From an uncultured Pelagibacteraceae bacterium (GTDB lineage: Bacteria > Pseudomonadota > Alphaproteobacteria > Pelagibacterales > Pelagibacteraceae): a stretch of 7,596 nt of DNA. Made by a program: the position numbers and the translations under genes. The notes below the pieces were generated by a model, which was not told the origin of the DNA, made no database searches, and saw only the letters and a list, made by a program, of their open reading frames with translations. Of the stretch, positions 1 to 6,545 are shown one piece after another. The first letter of the stretch is position 1; each line of letters opens with the position of its first letter. Location: NCBI GenBank assembly GCA_902590295.1, contig CACIWH010000016.1, positions 1 to 7,596 of the forward strand. Reading direction: 5' to 3'.

Positions 1-766
1 AAAGATATAAGGTAAAACCAGTTGTAGTTGCTCCTAAATATTTTTGAGCATAGGTATACAAGGAAAATGCAATTATCCCTGGTGAGACTGCAGCAAATAT
101 TACCCAAATTATAAAGTTTGTATCAAACGTAGTACTTTTTACAAAAATTTCTTCAGTCAGATAAAAAGGTAATAAACTTAAAGCACCAAACAAAGATATT
201 AGTGTAAAACGTTCAAATACTTTAAGCGATGACTTCCAATAAAATAGAAATATAGAGTATAAAGCCCAACCAATTGATGCTCCTAACATCCAGAGATCAC
301 CTTTGGTAAACATTAGTTCAATTAATGCTAAATAATCTCCTTTGATAATAATAATTATAACTCCCAATAAACATGATATTAGTCCTATTATTTTAAGTAA
401 ATTCATTTTTTCTTTAAAAAAAAAATAGCTTATTAAAATTATAAAAATTGGAGAAGAAGTATAAATTATACCCATATTTATTATTGTCGTAGTTTGACCT
501 GCAATAAATGGAAAAGCTCCACAAACTCCACATCCCATAAAACCCAAAAAAAACAATTTCTTATATTCTTTAAGTATAATTTTTTTTTTAGAAAAAATTG
601 TGTAATTAAAAATTAGAAGAATTAAAAAGACTGTTAACCACCGCCAAAAAGCAAGAGATATTGGCGGTATGTATTCAACACCACCTCTTGCAACTACAAG
701 ATTGCTTGCCATAAATATTGGTTGAATTACTAATAAAGAATAAGCTAGAAGCTCTTTTTTAATCAC
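1..766 (-). CDS. DMT-superfamily (EamA) transporter, C-terminus cut by window edge
   Basis: The minus-strand frame is open from a GTG at 764-766 to the left edge, giving 255 visible residues; EamA transporters are usually about 290-300, so roughly 40 are missing. The protein is a polytopic inner-membrane carrier. The first EamA repeat ends with the typical segment around residues 100-141 (YTSSPIFII, then FKEKMNLLKIIGL and an Ile-rich helix). The second starts near residue 156 (GDLWMLGASIGWALYS) and reaches AQKYLGATTTG near 240-250. Family members move metabolites such as amino acids, usually outward; the substrate here is unknown. The start is uncertain: an in-frame stop lies five codons before the GTG, no ATG falls between them, and the first internal ATG (residue 19) would remove most of helix 1. 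No Shine-Dalgarno is visible. It begins 8 bp after the small membrane protein, so it is probably cotranscribed. A run of ten A (codons 60-63) does not break the frame. Confidence 0.88.
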   Translation of the reverse strand, partial: MIKKELLAYSLLVIQPIFMASNLVVARGGVEYIPPISLAFWRWLTVFLILLIFNYTIFSKKKIILKEYKKLFFLGFMGCGVCGAFPFIAGQTTTIINMGIIYTSSPIFIILISYFFFKEKMNLLKIIGLISCLLGVIIIIIKGDYLALIELMFTKGDLWMLGASIGWALYSIFLFYWKSSLKVFERFTLISLFGALSLLPFYLTEEIFVKSTTFDTNFIIWVIFAAVSPGIIAFSLYTYAQKYLGATTTGFTLYL

Positions 767-774
767 GAAACGTG

Positions 775-951
775 TTATGATTTATCGAAAAAAGATTCGT
801 AAATCATCATTACTATCGCTATACCCATTAAGATATATACTGGCAAAACATCCAAAAAACCAATCATCATGGATCTTGTTAGTGTTGTTGCGAGTCCAAC
901 TAAAAAAAATATTGCAAAACTTAGACCAATAATAACTGTGATTTTATTCAT
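775..951 (-). CDS. Small two-helix membrane protein of unknown function (58 aa)
   Basis: This 58-residue reading frame runs from an ATG at 949-951 to a TAA at 775-777. I do not recognise its family. It is almost entirely hydrophobic: helix 1 spans about residues 4-24 (ITVIIGLSFAIFFLVGLA), a short linker carries Arg26, helix 2 spans about 34-52 (DVLPVYILMGIAIVMMIYE), and the tail is FFDKS. No signal-peptide cleavage site or catalytic motif stands out. The ATG overlaps the last 8 bases of the amidase gene, which suggests translational coupling. A GGAGAG-like sequence lies inside the amidase end, about 11 bases upstream, rather far for a good ribosome site. The stop is 8 bp before the EamA start. 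Its exact fit between two genes and its membrane character argue that it is real. It could be an accessory subunit of the EamA or TRAP carrier, but that is inference. Confidence 0.72.
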   Translation of the reverse strand: MNKITVIIGLSFAIFFLVGLATTLTRSMMIGFLDVLPVYILMGIAIVMMIYESFFDKS

Positions 952-2281
952 TAAATTTTTTGCTCTCCTTTTCCAGCCAGTTAGCTACACCTAAAAATCT
1001 GTTATCGTCATGCCTGTCGCCAACTAATTGGACACCTAATGGTAAATTATTTTCTCCTTGAAGTAAAGGTAGAGAAATTGCTGGTGTATGCATATACGAC
1101 CATACTCTATTAAAATCAGCACTTCCTGTACTTTTTAAACCTTTATCAGCTACACCAGTACTACATGGACTTAACACTCCATGATAATCTTCGAATACCT
1201 CTTTATAAGACTCATAACTCCTCTCCATAAAGTCAACGGCATCTAAATATTCTTTAGCAGAATGCTTCATACCTTTTGAAATAGCTGATTGCATTTCCTT
1301 TGAAAGTTTTGATTTTGATTTTTTGTAATAAACTTGAAAGTTATTAGCTAAATCAGTTTCATGTATTAATCTGTGGTATTTGTCTATATCCTTAAAGTAT
1401 GAAGGGGTATCAAATACTTCAATATTTTTTTTAAAAGATTTTATAAAATATTCAAATGCCTCTCTGGATTTTTTATCAACTTTCTTCCAACTATCTGTCT
1501 TATAAAAAATAAACTTTGGATCAAACATAGGTCCTTTTTTACACTCGTCTAACATAAATTCTGAGGAATAATGTATGGTCGCTTTATCGTAAGAATCTTT
1601 TTTGATTAACACTTTTGCAAGTAAAGCAACATCCTCTACGGTTCTTCCAAAAACTCCTATATGGTCAAGATTATACGAAGTTCTTAAAACTCCATTACGT
1701 GAAATTAAACCATAACTCGGTTTGTAACCAACGACACCACAGTAAGACGCTGGTCTAATCACTGAACCTCCTGTTTGAGAACCAATTGATAAAGGCGCCA
1801 TATGAGATGCTATAACAGCTGCCGACCCACTAGAAGATCCACCTGGAGTTCTTGAATAATCGTGAGGATTTGTTGTTTTAGGTGGAGCAAGATAAGCCAA
1901 TTCAGAAGTATTTGTTTTTCCCATGATTAACGCCCCTGCTGATTTAAGTAAATCTACTATCTCTGCATTTTGTGACTCTGTTTTTCCTTTTCTTAAAACA
2001 GTTCCACACTCAGTAGGCATATCATAAGTTCCTATTATATCTTTTAGTGCTACTGGAATTCCGTGTAGAGGGCCTACGGGTTTGCCCGACCTTCTATGAT
2101 TGTCTGCCTCTTCTGCTTTTTCTAGAAGAAGTTTTTTATCAAAATGGGCCCAAGCTTTTACATCTTTTTCAAATTTATCTATTTGCTCAATGTATGATTT
2201 ACACAAATCAACAGAGTTTAGATCAGATTTTTTTATTTTTTCTGCTATTTCAGAGACAGTTAATTGAAATATATTGGACAT
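944..2281 (-). CDS. Amidase-signature family amidohydrolase
   Basis: This 445-residue protein is a cytoplasmic amidase-signature (AS) hydrolase, which cleaves a carboxamide to carboxylate and ammonia or amine. The Ser-cisSer-Lys triad is complete by alignment with known AS enzymes: Lys80 (VALKD), cis-Ser149 in the PGGSSSGSAA glycine/serine loop, and nucleophile Ser173 in QTGGSVIRPAS; the 24-residue spacing between the serines matches the family. The C-terminal part (about 390-435, with HTPAISLPL and LPLGVQLVG) is the usual AS end. Length is normal. The ATG at 2279-2281 lies 6 bp after the dctM stop; no clear Shine-Dalgarno is seen. It is not convincingly GatA: no gatB or gatC is adjacent, and its context is a transporter operon. 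By position it probably acts on the substrate imported by the TRAP system, for example an amide of a carboxylic acid, but the true substrate is unknown. Its stop overlaps the start of the small membrane protein. Confidence 0.93.
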   Translation of the reverse strand: MSNIFQLTVSEIAEKIKKSDLNSVDLCKSYIEQIDKFEKDVKAWAHFDKKLLLEKAEEADNHRRSGKPVGPLHGIPVALKDIIGTYDMPTECGTVLRKGKTESQNAEIVDLLKSAGALIMGKTNTSELAYLAPPKTTNPHDYSRTPGGSSSGSAAVIASHMAPLSIGSQTGGSVIRPASYCGVVGYKPSYGLISRNGVLRTSYNLDHIGVFGRTVEDVALLAKVLIKKDSYDKATIHYSSEFMLDECKKGPMFDPKFIFYKTDSWKKVDKKSREAFEYFIKSFKKNIEVFDTPSYFKDIDKYHRLIHETDLANNFQVYYKKSKSKLSKEMQSAISKGMKHSAKEYLDAVDFMERSYESYKEVFEDYHGVLSPCSTGVADKGLKSTGSADFNRVWSYMHTPAISLPLLQGENNLPLGVQLVGDRHDDNRFLGVANWLEKESKKFNE

Positions 2282-2287
2282 TAAAAT

Positions 2288-3649
2288 TTATTCTGCGAAT
2301 AAAACGTCTGGTAACCATAAAGCAATGCCAGGAAACATATACATTAAAACCATTGCAAATATGACTATTCCAAGAAAAGGCATTATACCTCTAAAAATTT
2401 GCAGTAGTTCAACATTTTTACTTTGCACACCCTTTAAATAATAAGCCGACATTGCCATCGGTGGAGTTAGAAAAGATGTTTGTAAATTTAAAGCTATTAA
2501 CATTGCAAAAAAATACGGGTTTACTCCAAAAAATTCTACTAACGGTAAAAATATTGGGACAAATATAATTAAAATTTCAGTCCACTCAAGTGGCCAACCA
2601 AGTAAAAATATTATAATTTGTGTGATAACTAAAAATTGCCAAGGTTGAATATCCATTGATTTAAAAAATTCCTCAAAAACTTCATGGCCGCCTAAATATG
2701 AGAAAACTGATGCAAATGTCCAAGATCCAACGAATAACCACATAATCATTGCGCTGGTTTTGGCAGTTAGGAAAACAGATTCTTTAAAATTCTTCCATTT
2801 TAATGACTTATAAAAAAAAGATAAAATTAAAGCTCCAAATGCTCCTACTGCAGCTGCCTCTGCTGGAGTAGCTAATCCACCTAAAATTGTACCTAAAACC
2901 AAAATTATTAAAGAGAATAATGGAACAAAAGAAACTAGAACCTCTTTTAAAATTACTGATCTTGGCGGAATTTCCTCTGCTGCGGGCTTAGGTGCTAAAG
3001 ACGGATTGAAGTATGCTCTTATAATTACATATAAAATATAAAGGCCTGCTAACATTAAGCCAGGAAATATAGCAGCAGCAAAAAGTCTTAGCGGAGATAA
3101 TTGAGCTATTACTGCATATACAATTAACATAATACTTGGAGGTATTAAAATTCCCAAACATCCTCCTGAACATATAACTCCGGATGCAAATTTTTTATCA
3201 TATCCAGCTCTTATCATTGCTGGCCAAGCTAAAAGACCCATTAAAGTTACAACTGCTCCAATTATTCCTGTTGCTGTAGAAAATAATGCACATGTTATGA
3301 GTGCTGCGACAGCCATTGAGGCTGGTAGCCTATGGGAAGCAAGTCTTATAGCAAAAAACAATTTTGCTACTATCCCAGCTCTTTCAACTAAGTAACCCAT
3401 AAATAAAAATAAAGGCACCGCAGTTAAAACTGTATTATCCATTATGGTGTAAGTATTTTGGACTAATAAAGAAAATATCCGATTATCAAGCAGATGATCC
3501 ATCCTAGTTGGATCAAAGTAAGCGTAATATCCAAACCCAACGCCCATAGCTAGTAGAGTGAATGCGATTGGGAAACCTAAAAGAACTGCAAATAAAAATA
3601 AGCTCATCATTAATATTGCAATTTCTGGATTTGTTAATTCAAATAACAT
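2288..3649 (-). CDS. dctM: TRAP transporter large permease subunit (DctM family)
   Basis: This 453-residue polytopic membrane protein is the ion-coupled transport subunit of a tripartite ATP-independent periplasmic transporter. It belongs to the slightly longer mannitol/chloroaromatic-type DctM group. Many hydrophobic helices cover the chain, starting at about residues 10-42. Family hallmarks are NTVLTAVPLFLFMGYL near 72-87, the hairpin-loop motif SGGCLGILIPPSI (161-173), GLATPAEAAAVGA (258-270) in the second half, and LQTSFLTPPMA (389-399), followed by a final helix ending FPGIALWLPD. A hydrophilic loop at about 215-235 (NPSLAPKPAAEEIPPR) separates the two halves. The ATG at 3647-3649 sits inside the end of dctQ, with an 11 bp overlap, so the two subunits are probably translationally coupled. 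It works with DctQ in the membrane and receives substrate from the periplasmic DctP. The amidase follows after 6 bp. Confidence 0.96.
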   Translation of the reverse strand: MLFELTNPEIAILMMSLFLFAVLLGFPIAFTLLAMGVGFGYYAYFDPTRMDHLLDNRIFSLLVQNTYTIMDNTVLTAVPLFLFMGYLVERAGIVAKLFFAIRLASHRLPASMAVAALITCALFSTATGIIGAVVTLMGLLAWPAMIRAGYDKKFASGVICSGGCLGILIPPSIMLIVYAVIAQLSPLRLFAAAIFPGLMLAGLYILYVIIRAYFNPSLAPKPAAEEIPPRSVILKEVLVSFVPLFSLIILVLGTILGGLATPAEAAAVGAFGALILSFFYKSLKWKNFKESVFLTAKTSAMIMWLFVGSWTFASVFSYLGGHEVFEEFFKSMDIQPWQFLVITQIIIFLLGWPLEWTEILIIFVPIFLPLVEFFGVNPYFFAMLIALNLQTSFLTPPMAMSAYYLKGVQSKNVELLQIFRGIMPFLGIVIFAMVLMYMFPGIALWLPDVLFAE

Positions 3650-4226
3650 CAGCTTTTTCGTCTTTCTGAGATGTTCTCATTAATATTTTTTCAGTTTCTT
3701 CAGCACCTGCTGACATTCTCTCTGGCCAATGACCTGTTTTAATACAAATGATCGCTCTACAAACTTCACTAATTCCTTGGATGGTTAATAAAAGTCCCGA
3801 CAGTGGTATTATAGATTTTGCCATATAAATTTGTATTTGTGCTGGACTGTTCCAACTAGTTTCTTTAATTTTCCATGCTAACGCTGCATATTCGTATCCA
3901 TAAAATACTAGAGCCAAAATTCCAGGAAAGAAAAAAATAAAATATAAAATTAAATCAATCCAGCCCTGAACTTTTGTAGGAAACAATCTATAAATAACAT
4001 CTCCTCTAACATGTGCCTCTGTTGACAAACAATAAGCACCTGCCATCATAAAAATTGCACCATACATTTGTAAACTAAAGTCAAAATTCCAAAGTGTAGG
4101 GCTGTTAAAAGCGTAAGCCATTATTACTTCATAGCAAGTTCCACCCATAAGTATAACTATGCACCATGAGAAGGCTTTGCCCATTGATGCGCTTAGTGTG
4201 TCTGCAAATTTTATGAAAGATTTCAT
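3639..4226 (-). CDS. dctQ: TRAP transporter small permease subunit (DctQ family)
   Basis: This 195-residue membrane protein is the small TRAP subunit, which pairs with DctM. Four hydrophobic segments are visible at about residues 18-40, 52-68, 88-112 and 134-160. The typical small-subunit motif follows helix 2: STEAHVRGDV (68-77) with His72, Arg74 and Asp76, then a amphipathic stretch with FPTKVQGWID. The C-terminal tail of about 30 residues is hydrophilic and charged (ERMSAGAEETEK onward). The ATG at 4224-4226 lies 84 bp downstream of dctP, with a strong intrinsic terminator between them, so dctQ depends on read-through or on a separate promoter that I could not identify. No strong Shine-Dalgarno precedes it. 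The 3' end overlaps dctM by 11 bp in another frame. Sequence divergence is normal for DctQ proteins, and assignment rests on both the motif and the flanking dctP and dctM. Confidence 0.94.
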   Translation of the reverse strand: MKSFIKFADTLSASMGKAFSWCIVILMGGTCYEVIMAYAFNSPTLWNFDFSLQMYGAIFMMAGAYCLSTEAHVRGDVIYRLFPTKVQGWIDLILYFIFFFPGILALVFYGYEYAALAWKIKETSWNSPAQIQIYMAKSIIPLSGLLLTIQGISEVCRAIICIKTGHWPERMSAGAEETEKILMRTSQKDEKADVI

Positions 4227-4264
4227 AATATCACTTTACGTTAAATTCTATCTATTAATCAAAC

Positions 4265-4291
4265 AAAAAAAAGGGGGCCATTGGCCCCCTT
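4265..4291 (-). terminator. Intrinsic (Rho-independent) terminator between dctP and dctQ
   Basis: A near-perfect GC-rich inverted repeat (AAGGGGGCC and GGCCCCCTT, positions 4271-4279 and 4283-4291, with the trinucleotide ATT between) is followed, in the minus-strand direction, by eight T, a G and three more T. It starts 20 bases after the dctP stop codon. It is by far the most GC-rich feature in its surroundings. The T run lies on the side expected for minus-strand transcription, so it ends dctP messages, probably only partly, leaving some read-through into dctQ and dctM. The other direction lacks a strong T run. Confidence 0.93.
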
Positions 4292-4310
4292 AATTAAGAT
4301 TATATCTTGA

Positions 4311-5465
4311 TTATATTTTTACTTTAGCAATTGGTCCAAACTCATTTTCATAAGCTAACTTGTAATTAGGCTGATTCATCAGCAAGTATTTCATTACTCT
4401 CTTAGCGTATGCTTTTTGAGAATCGACGATTTTCTTAAAGAAAGGATCTTTCTTATTGAAATCACCGATAACTTTATCCCAACCTTTTAACTGTTGAGCT
4501 AAAATTTCATCTGAAGTTTGGTAAACATTTACTTTATGTTGATTCATTAATTTAGATAAATCAGCTGAATATCTAACTAATGCTTTAAAGTAGTTATCTG
4601 TGTTTGCAGCGTAAGCAGCATTTTTCAATATTGCTTTGTTTGCTGGTGACAGACTATTAAATGTTTTATTGTTAATTGGTATTTCAAACATCTCTTGAGA
4701 TTGGTGGAAGCTTCCTAAGTGATAATGCTTAGAAACATCTTGCATACCAAACTGAGAGTCTGAAGTTGGGTTGTTAAACTCAGCTGCTTCAATCAAACCA
4801 GTTTTCATAGCTGGTTGGATTTCACCACCTGGTAACTGTCTTACGACCATTCCCATTGCAGTAAGAACGTTAGTAGCAAGACCAACTGTTCTGTACTTCA
4901 TACCTTTAACGTCAGATACTTTTGTTACGTTCTTTTTAAACCAACCAAAAGGTTGTGCTGGCATAGGCATGTGGAATACACCTGTGTAATCGAAACCAAC
5001 TTTTGCAAGTGTTTCTTCATACAGTTTTCTTCCGCCACCGTACTCCATCCATCCCATTACTTCTTGAGATGACATACCGTATGATGGTCCAGTACCAAAT
5101 AATGATGCTGCTGGATTTTTACCATACCAATAGGCAGTTACCCAGTGTCCCATATCTACAGCACCTGAACTTACCGCCTGACCGATCTCACTAGTCTTTA
5201 CAACTGCTCCAACTGGTTGAAGATCGATTTTTAAAGAACCGCCAGACATGTCGCTAACCATTTTGCAATAGTCTCCTGCCATTTCAAAAAAGATGTTAGC
5301 ACCACTTGGCCATGCAGCTTGCATTTTTAGAGTTTGTGGAGCTCCGAATGCAATGTTTGGCATCGCTACCGCTGCTGTTGCTGCTGCACCAGTTGCTGCC
5401 GCTGCCTTAAAGAACTTACGTCTTGAAGGAATTTTTCCCTTCAACGATTTTTTTTCTTTAATCAT
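4311..5465 (-). CDS. dctP: TRAP transporter substrate-binding protein, TakP-like, Tat-exported
   Basis: This 384-residue protein is the periplasmic receptor of the TRAP transporter. The N-terminus is a twin-arginine (Tat) signal: SRRKFFK at 14-20, a hydrophobic Ala-rich stretch at 21-35 and a likely cleavage after AFG (39-41). The mature part starts with the receptor segment LKMQAAWPSG. It matches the TakP group, which binds 2-oxoacids: VDMGHWVTAYWYGKNPAA near 103-120, QEVMGWMEYGGG near 134-145, QPFGWF at 171-176, KYRTVG at 190-195 and LPGGEIQPAMKTGLIEAAEF at 211-230. By alignment from memory, Gln171, Arg192 and Glu229 fall at ligand or metal contacts, with Arg192 expected to hold a carboxylate. 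Phe230 replaces the Trp usual in TakP, so the ligand may differ. The ATG is supported by a strong Shine-Dalgarno with 6-base spacing. Length is normal. The terminator after it suggests it is made in excess over DctQM. Confidence 0.96.
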   Translation of the reverse strand: MIKEKKSLKGKIPSRRKFFKAAAATGAAATAAVAMPNIAFGAPQTLKMQAAWPSGANIFFEMAGDYCKMVSDMSGGSLKIDLQPVGAVVKTSEIGQAVSSGAVDMGHWVTAYWYGKNPAASLFGTGPSYGMSSQEVMGWMEYGGGRKLYEETLAKVGFDYTGVFHMPMPAQPFGWFKKNVTKVSDVKGMKYRTVGLATNVLTAMGMVVRQLPGGEIQPAMKTGLIEAAEFNNPTSDSQFGMQDVSKHYHLGSFHQSQEMFEIPINNKTFNSLSPANKAILKNAAYAANTDNYFKALVRYSADLSKLMNQHKVNVYQTSDEILAQQLKGWDKVIGDFNKKDPFFKKIVDSQKAYAKRVMKYLLMNQPNYKLAYENEFGPIAKVKI

Positions 5466-5583
5466 TTATTTCTCCTCTATTAGTTAATTAACTTAATATT
5501 ATTAAAGCACAAAATGAACTTGGAGTCTTAGGTTAAAATTGTTCTAAACTTAATTATTTACAACTATTGGTAGTATAAATTTA
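5466..5583 (-). promoter_or_regulatory. Probable control region upstream of dctP
   Basis: This 118 bp AT-rich gap between the D-2-hydroxyacid dehydrogenase and dctP is the largest gap between neighbouring genes here. No coding frame is plausible in it. It should hold the promoter of the TRAP operon, but I could not find a convincing -35/-10 pair in so AT-rich a sequence; TATACT (minus strand, just after the reductase stop) is a possible -10 without a good partner. A perfect 12 bp palindrome, AGTTAATTAACT, lies at 5482-5493 just upstream of the ribosome site and could be an operator, though AT-only palindromes often occur by chance. No terminator hairpin for the upstream genes is seen, so read-through is possible. 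Confidence 0.4.
5472..5478 (-). promoter_or_regulatory. Strong ribosome binding site of dctP
   Basis: On the minus strand AGAGGAG lies 6 bases before the dctP ATG (5463-5465). It is the only strong, well-spaced Shine-Dalgarno in the window; the dctQ, dctM, amidase, reductase and exporter starts lack one. It fixes the dctP start and agrees with high expression of the binding protein. Confidence 0.88.
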
Positions 5584-6537
5584 TCAATTTACTTTATTTT
5601 TGCAGCTACCCGTTTTGAAAAATTCCTCAATATTATCGATAGCAAGATTAGCCATGGCTGTTCTAGTTTCTTTAGTAGCGCTTCCTAGATGGGGTAGTAT
5701 GAAAACACTTTTATGTTTAAGATATCCAGGGTTTAAATTAGGTTCGTTTTTATAAACATCTAAACCTGCTGAATAAACTTTTCTTCTATCTAATGCATCC
5801 AATAAAGCTTCATCGTCAACTATATCTCCTCTAGCTACATTAGTTACTACTGCACCTTTTGGTAAATACTCCAAGGTTTCTTTATTTATAAGATTAATAG
5901 TTTCTTTTGAGGCTGGGCAACATACAGATAATACATCTGATACTTCCATTAAACTTTTTAAATTATTATGATAGGTAGCTCCTTGCTCTTTATCTGGGCT
6001 CAATTTAGATCTATTGTGATAATGTATTATCATACCAAGCGACTTTGCAATCTTAGCGATTTTTTGACCAATACGTCCCATCCCTAAAATACCTAACCTT
6101 GAGCCAGTTAATTGTTTGCCAATCAAATAGTCTGCTGACCATTTCCAATTAGACTCTTTTGCTGCTTGAATACCTTCACTTGCCCTTCTACAAGCTCCAA
6201 GAATTAACAATATTCCTATTTCAGCAGTTGCATCTGTTAAGACATCTGGTGTGTTTGTCACTGCTATATTTCTTTTTTTAGCAGCTTCTAAATCAATGTT
6301 ACCAAATCCTACCGCAAAATTTGATAAAATTTTCACACTCTCAGGTAATTTATTTATAGTTGCCTCATCCATTTTATCAGTTAGTGACGTTAATATTCCA
6401 TCACAACCTTGACTTAATTCCACCAACTTAGATTGAGAATAAAGTTCATCATTTAAATTAAGTTTAGCCTCCCATAACTTAGAAGCTTTTTCCTCATTTG
6501 ATCTTAGAAGTTTTCTGGTAATTAAAATTTTTTTCAT
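5584..6537 (-). CDS. D-isomer-specific 2-hydroxyacid dehydrogenase (glyoxylate/hydroxypyruvate reductase type)
   Basis: This 317-residue cytoplasmic enzyme reversibly reduces a 2-oxoacid such as glyoxylate, hydroxypyruvate or pyruvate to the D-2-hydroxyacid with NAD(P)H. The substrate domain occupies the N-terminal 95 or so residues and the last 30. The nucleotide-binding domain starts near 100 and has the GMGRIG loop at 152-157. All three catalytic residues are present: Arg236 (NVARGD), Glu265 (KNEP) and His283 (PHLGSAT). After the second beta strand the sequence is HYHNRSK (172-178), with Asn-Arg-Ser where NAD-specific members have Asp, which suggests a preference for NADPH. Length is typical. 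The ATG at 6535-6537 lies 8 bp after the stop of the FAD-linked dehydrogenase, so the two are probably cotranscribed; no strong Shine-Dalgarno is visible. The 2-oxoacid theme agrees with the TakP-like transporter next door. The exact substrate is not determinable from sequence. Confidence 0.93.
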   Translation of the reverse strand: MKKILITRKLLRSNEEKASKLWEAKLNLNDELYSQSKLVELSQGCDGILTSLTDKMDEATINKLPESVKILSNFAVGFGNIDLEAAKKRNIAVTNTPDVLTDATAEIGILLILGACRRASEGIQAAKESNWKWSADYLIGKQLTGSRLGILGMGRIGQKIAKIAKSLGMIIHYHNRSKLSPDKEQGATYHNNLKSLMEVSDVLSVCCPASKETINLINKETLEYLPKGAVVTNVARGDIVDDEALLDALDRRKVYSAGLDVYKNEPNLNPGYLKHKSVFILPHLGSATKETRTAMANLAIDNIEEFFKTGSCKNKVN

Positions 6538-6545
6538 TCAACTTA

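Noticed and set aside
580..589. Ten-base homopolymer in the EamA gene as a possible frameshift
   Set aside because: Both sides read in one frame as continuous EamA sequence without stops, so no frameshift is needed.
944..2281. Amidase as GatA, subunit A of the tRNA-dependent amidotransferase
   Set aside because: All AS enzymes share the triad, but no gatB or gatC neighbours are present and the gene sits in a transport operon.
2047..2364. Plus-strand open frame of 105 codons over the amidase start and dctM end
   Set aside because: Opposite strand to two well-supported genes, no recognisable protein features, and it crosses a gene boundary; a shadow frame.
2988..3173. Second minus-strand frame of 61 codons within dctM
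   Set aside because: Out of frame with the clear DctM protein and with no family features.
4771..5487. Three plus-strand open frames of 63-72 codons opposite dctP
   Set aside because: They are antisense to a strongly supported TRAP receptor, and their Pro/Ala-rich or Cys-rich content mirrors dctP codons.
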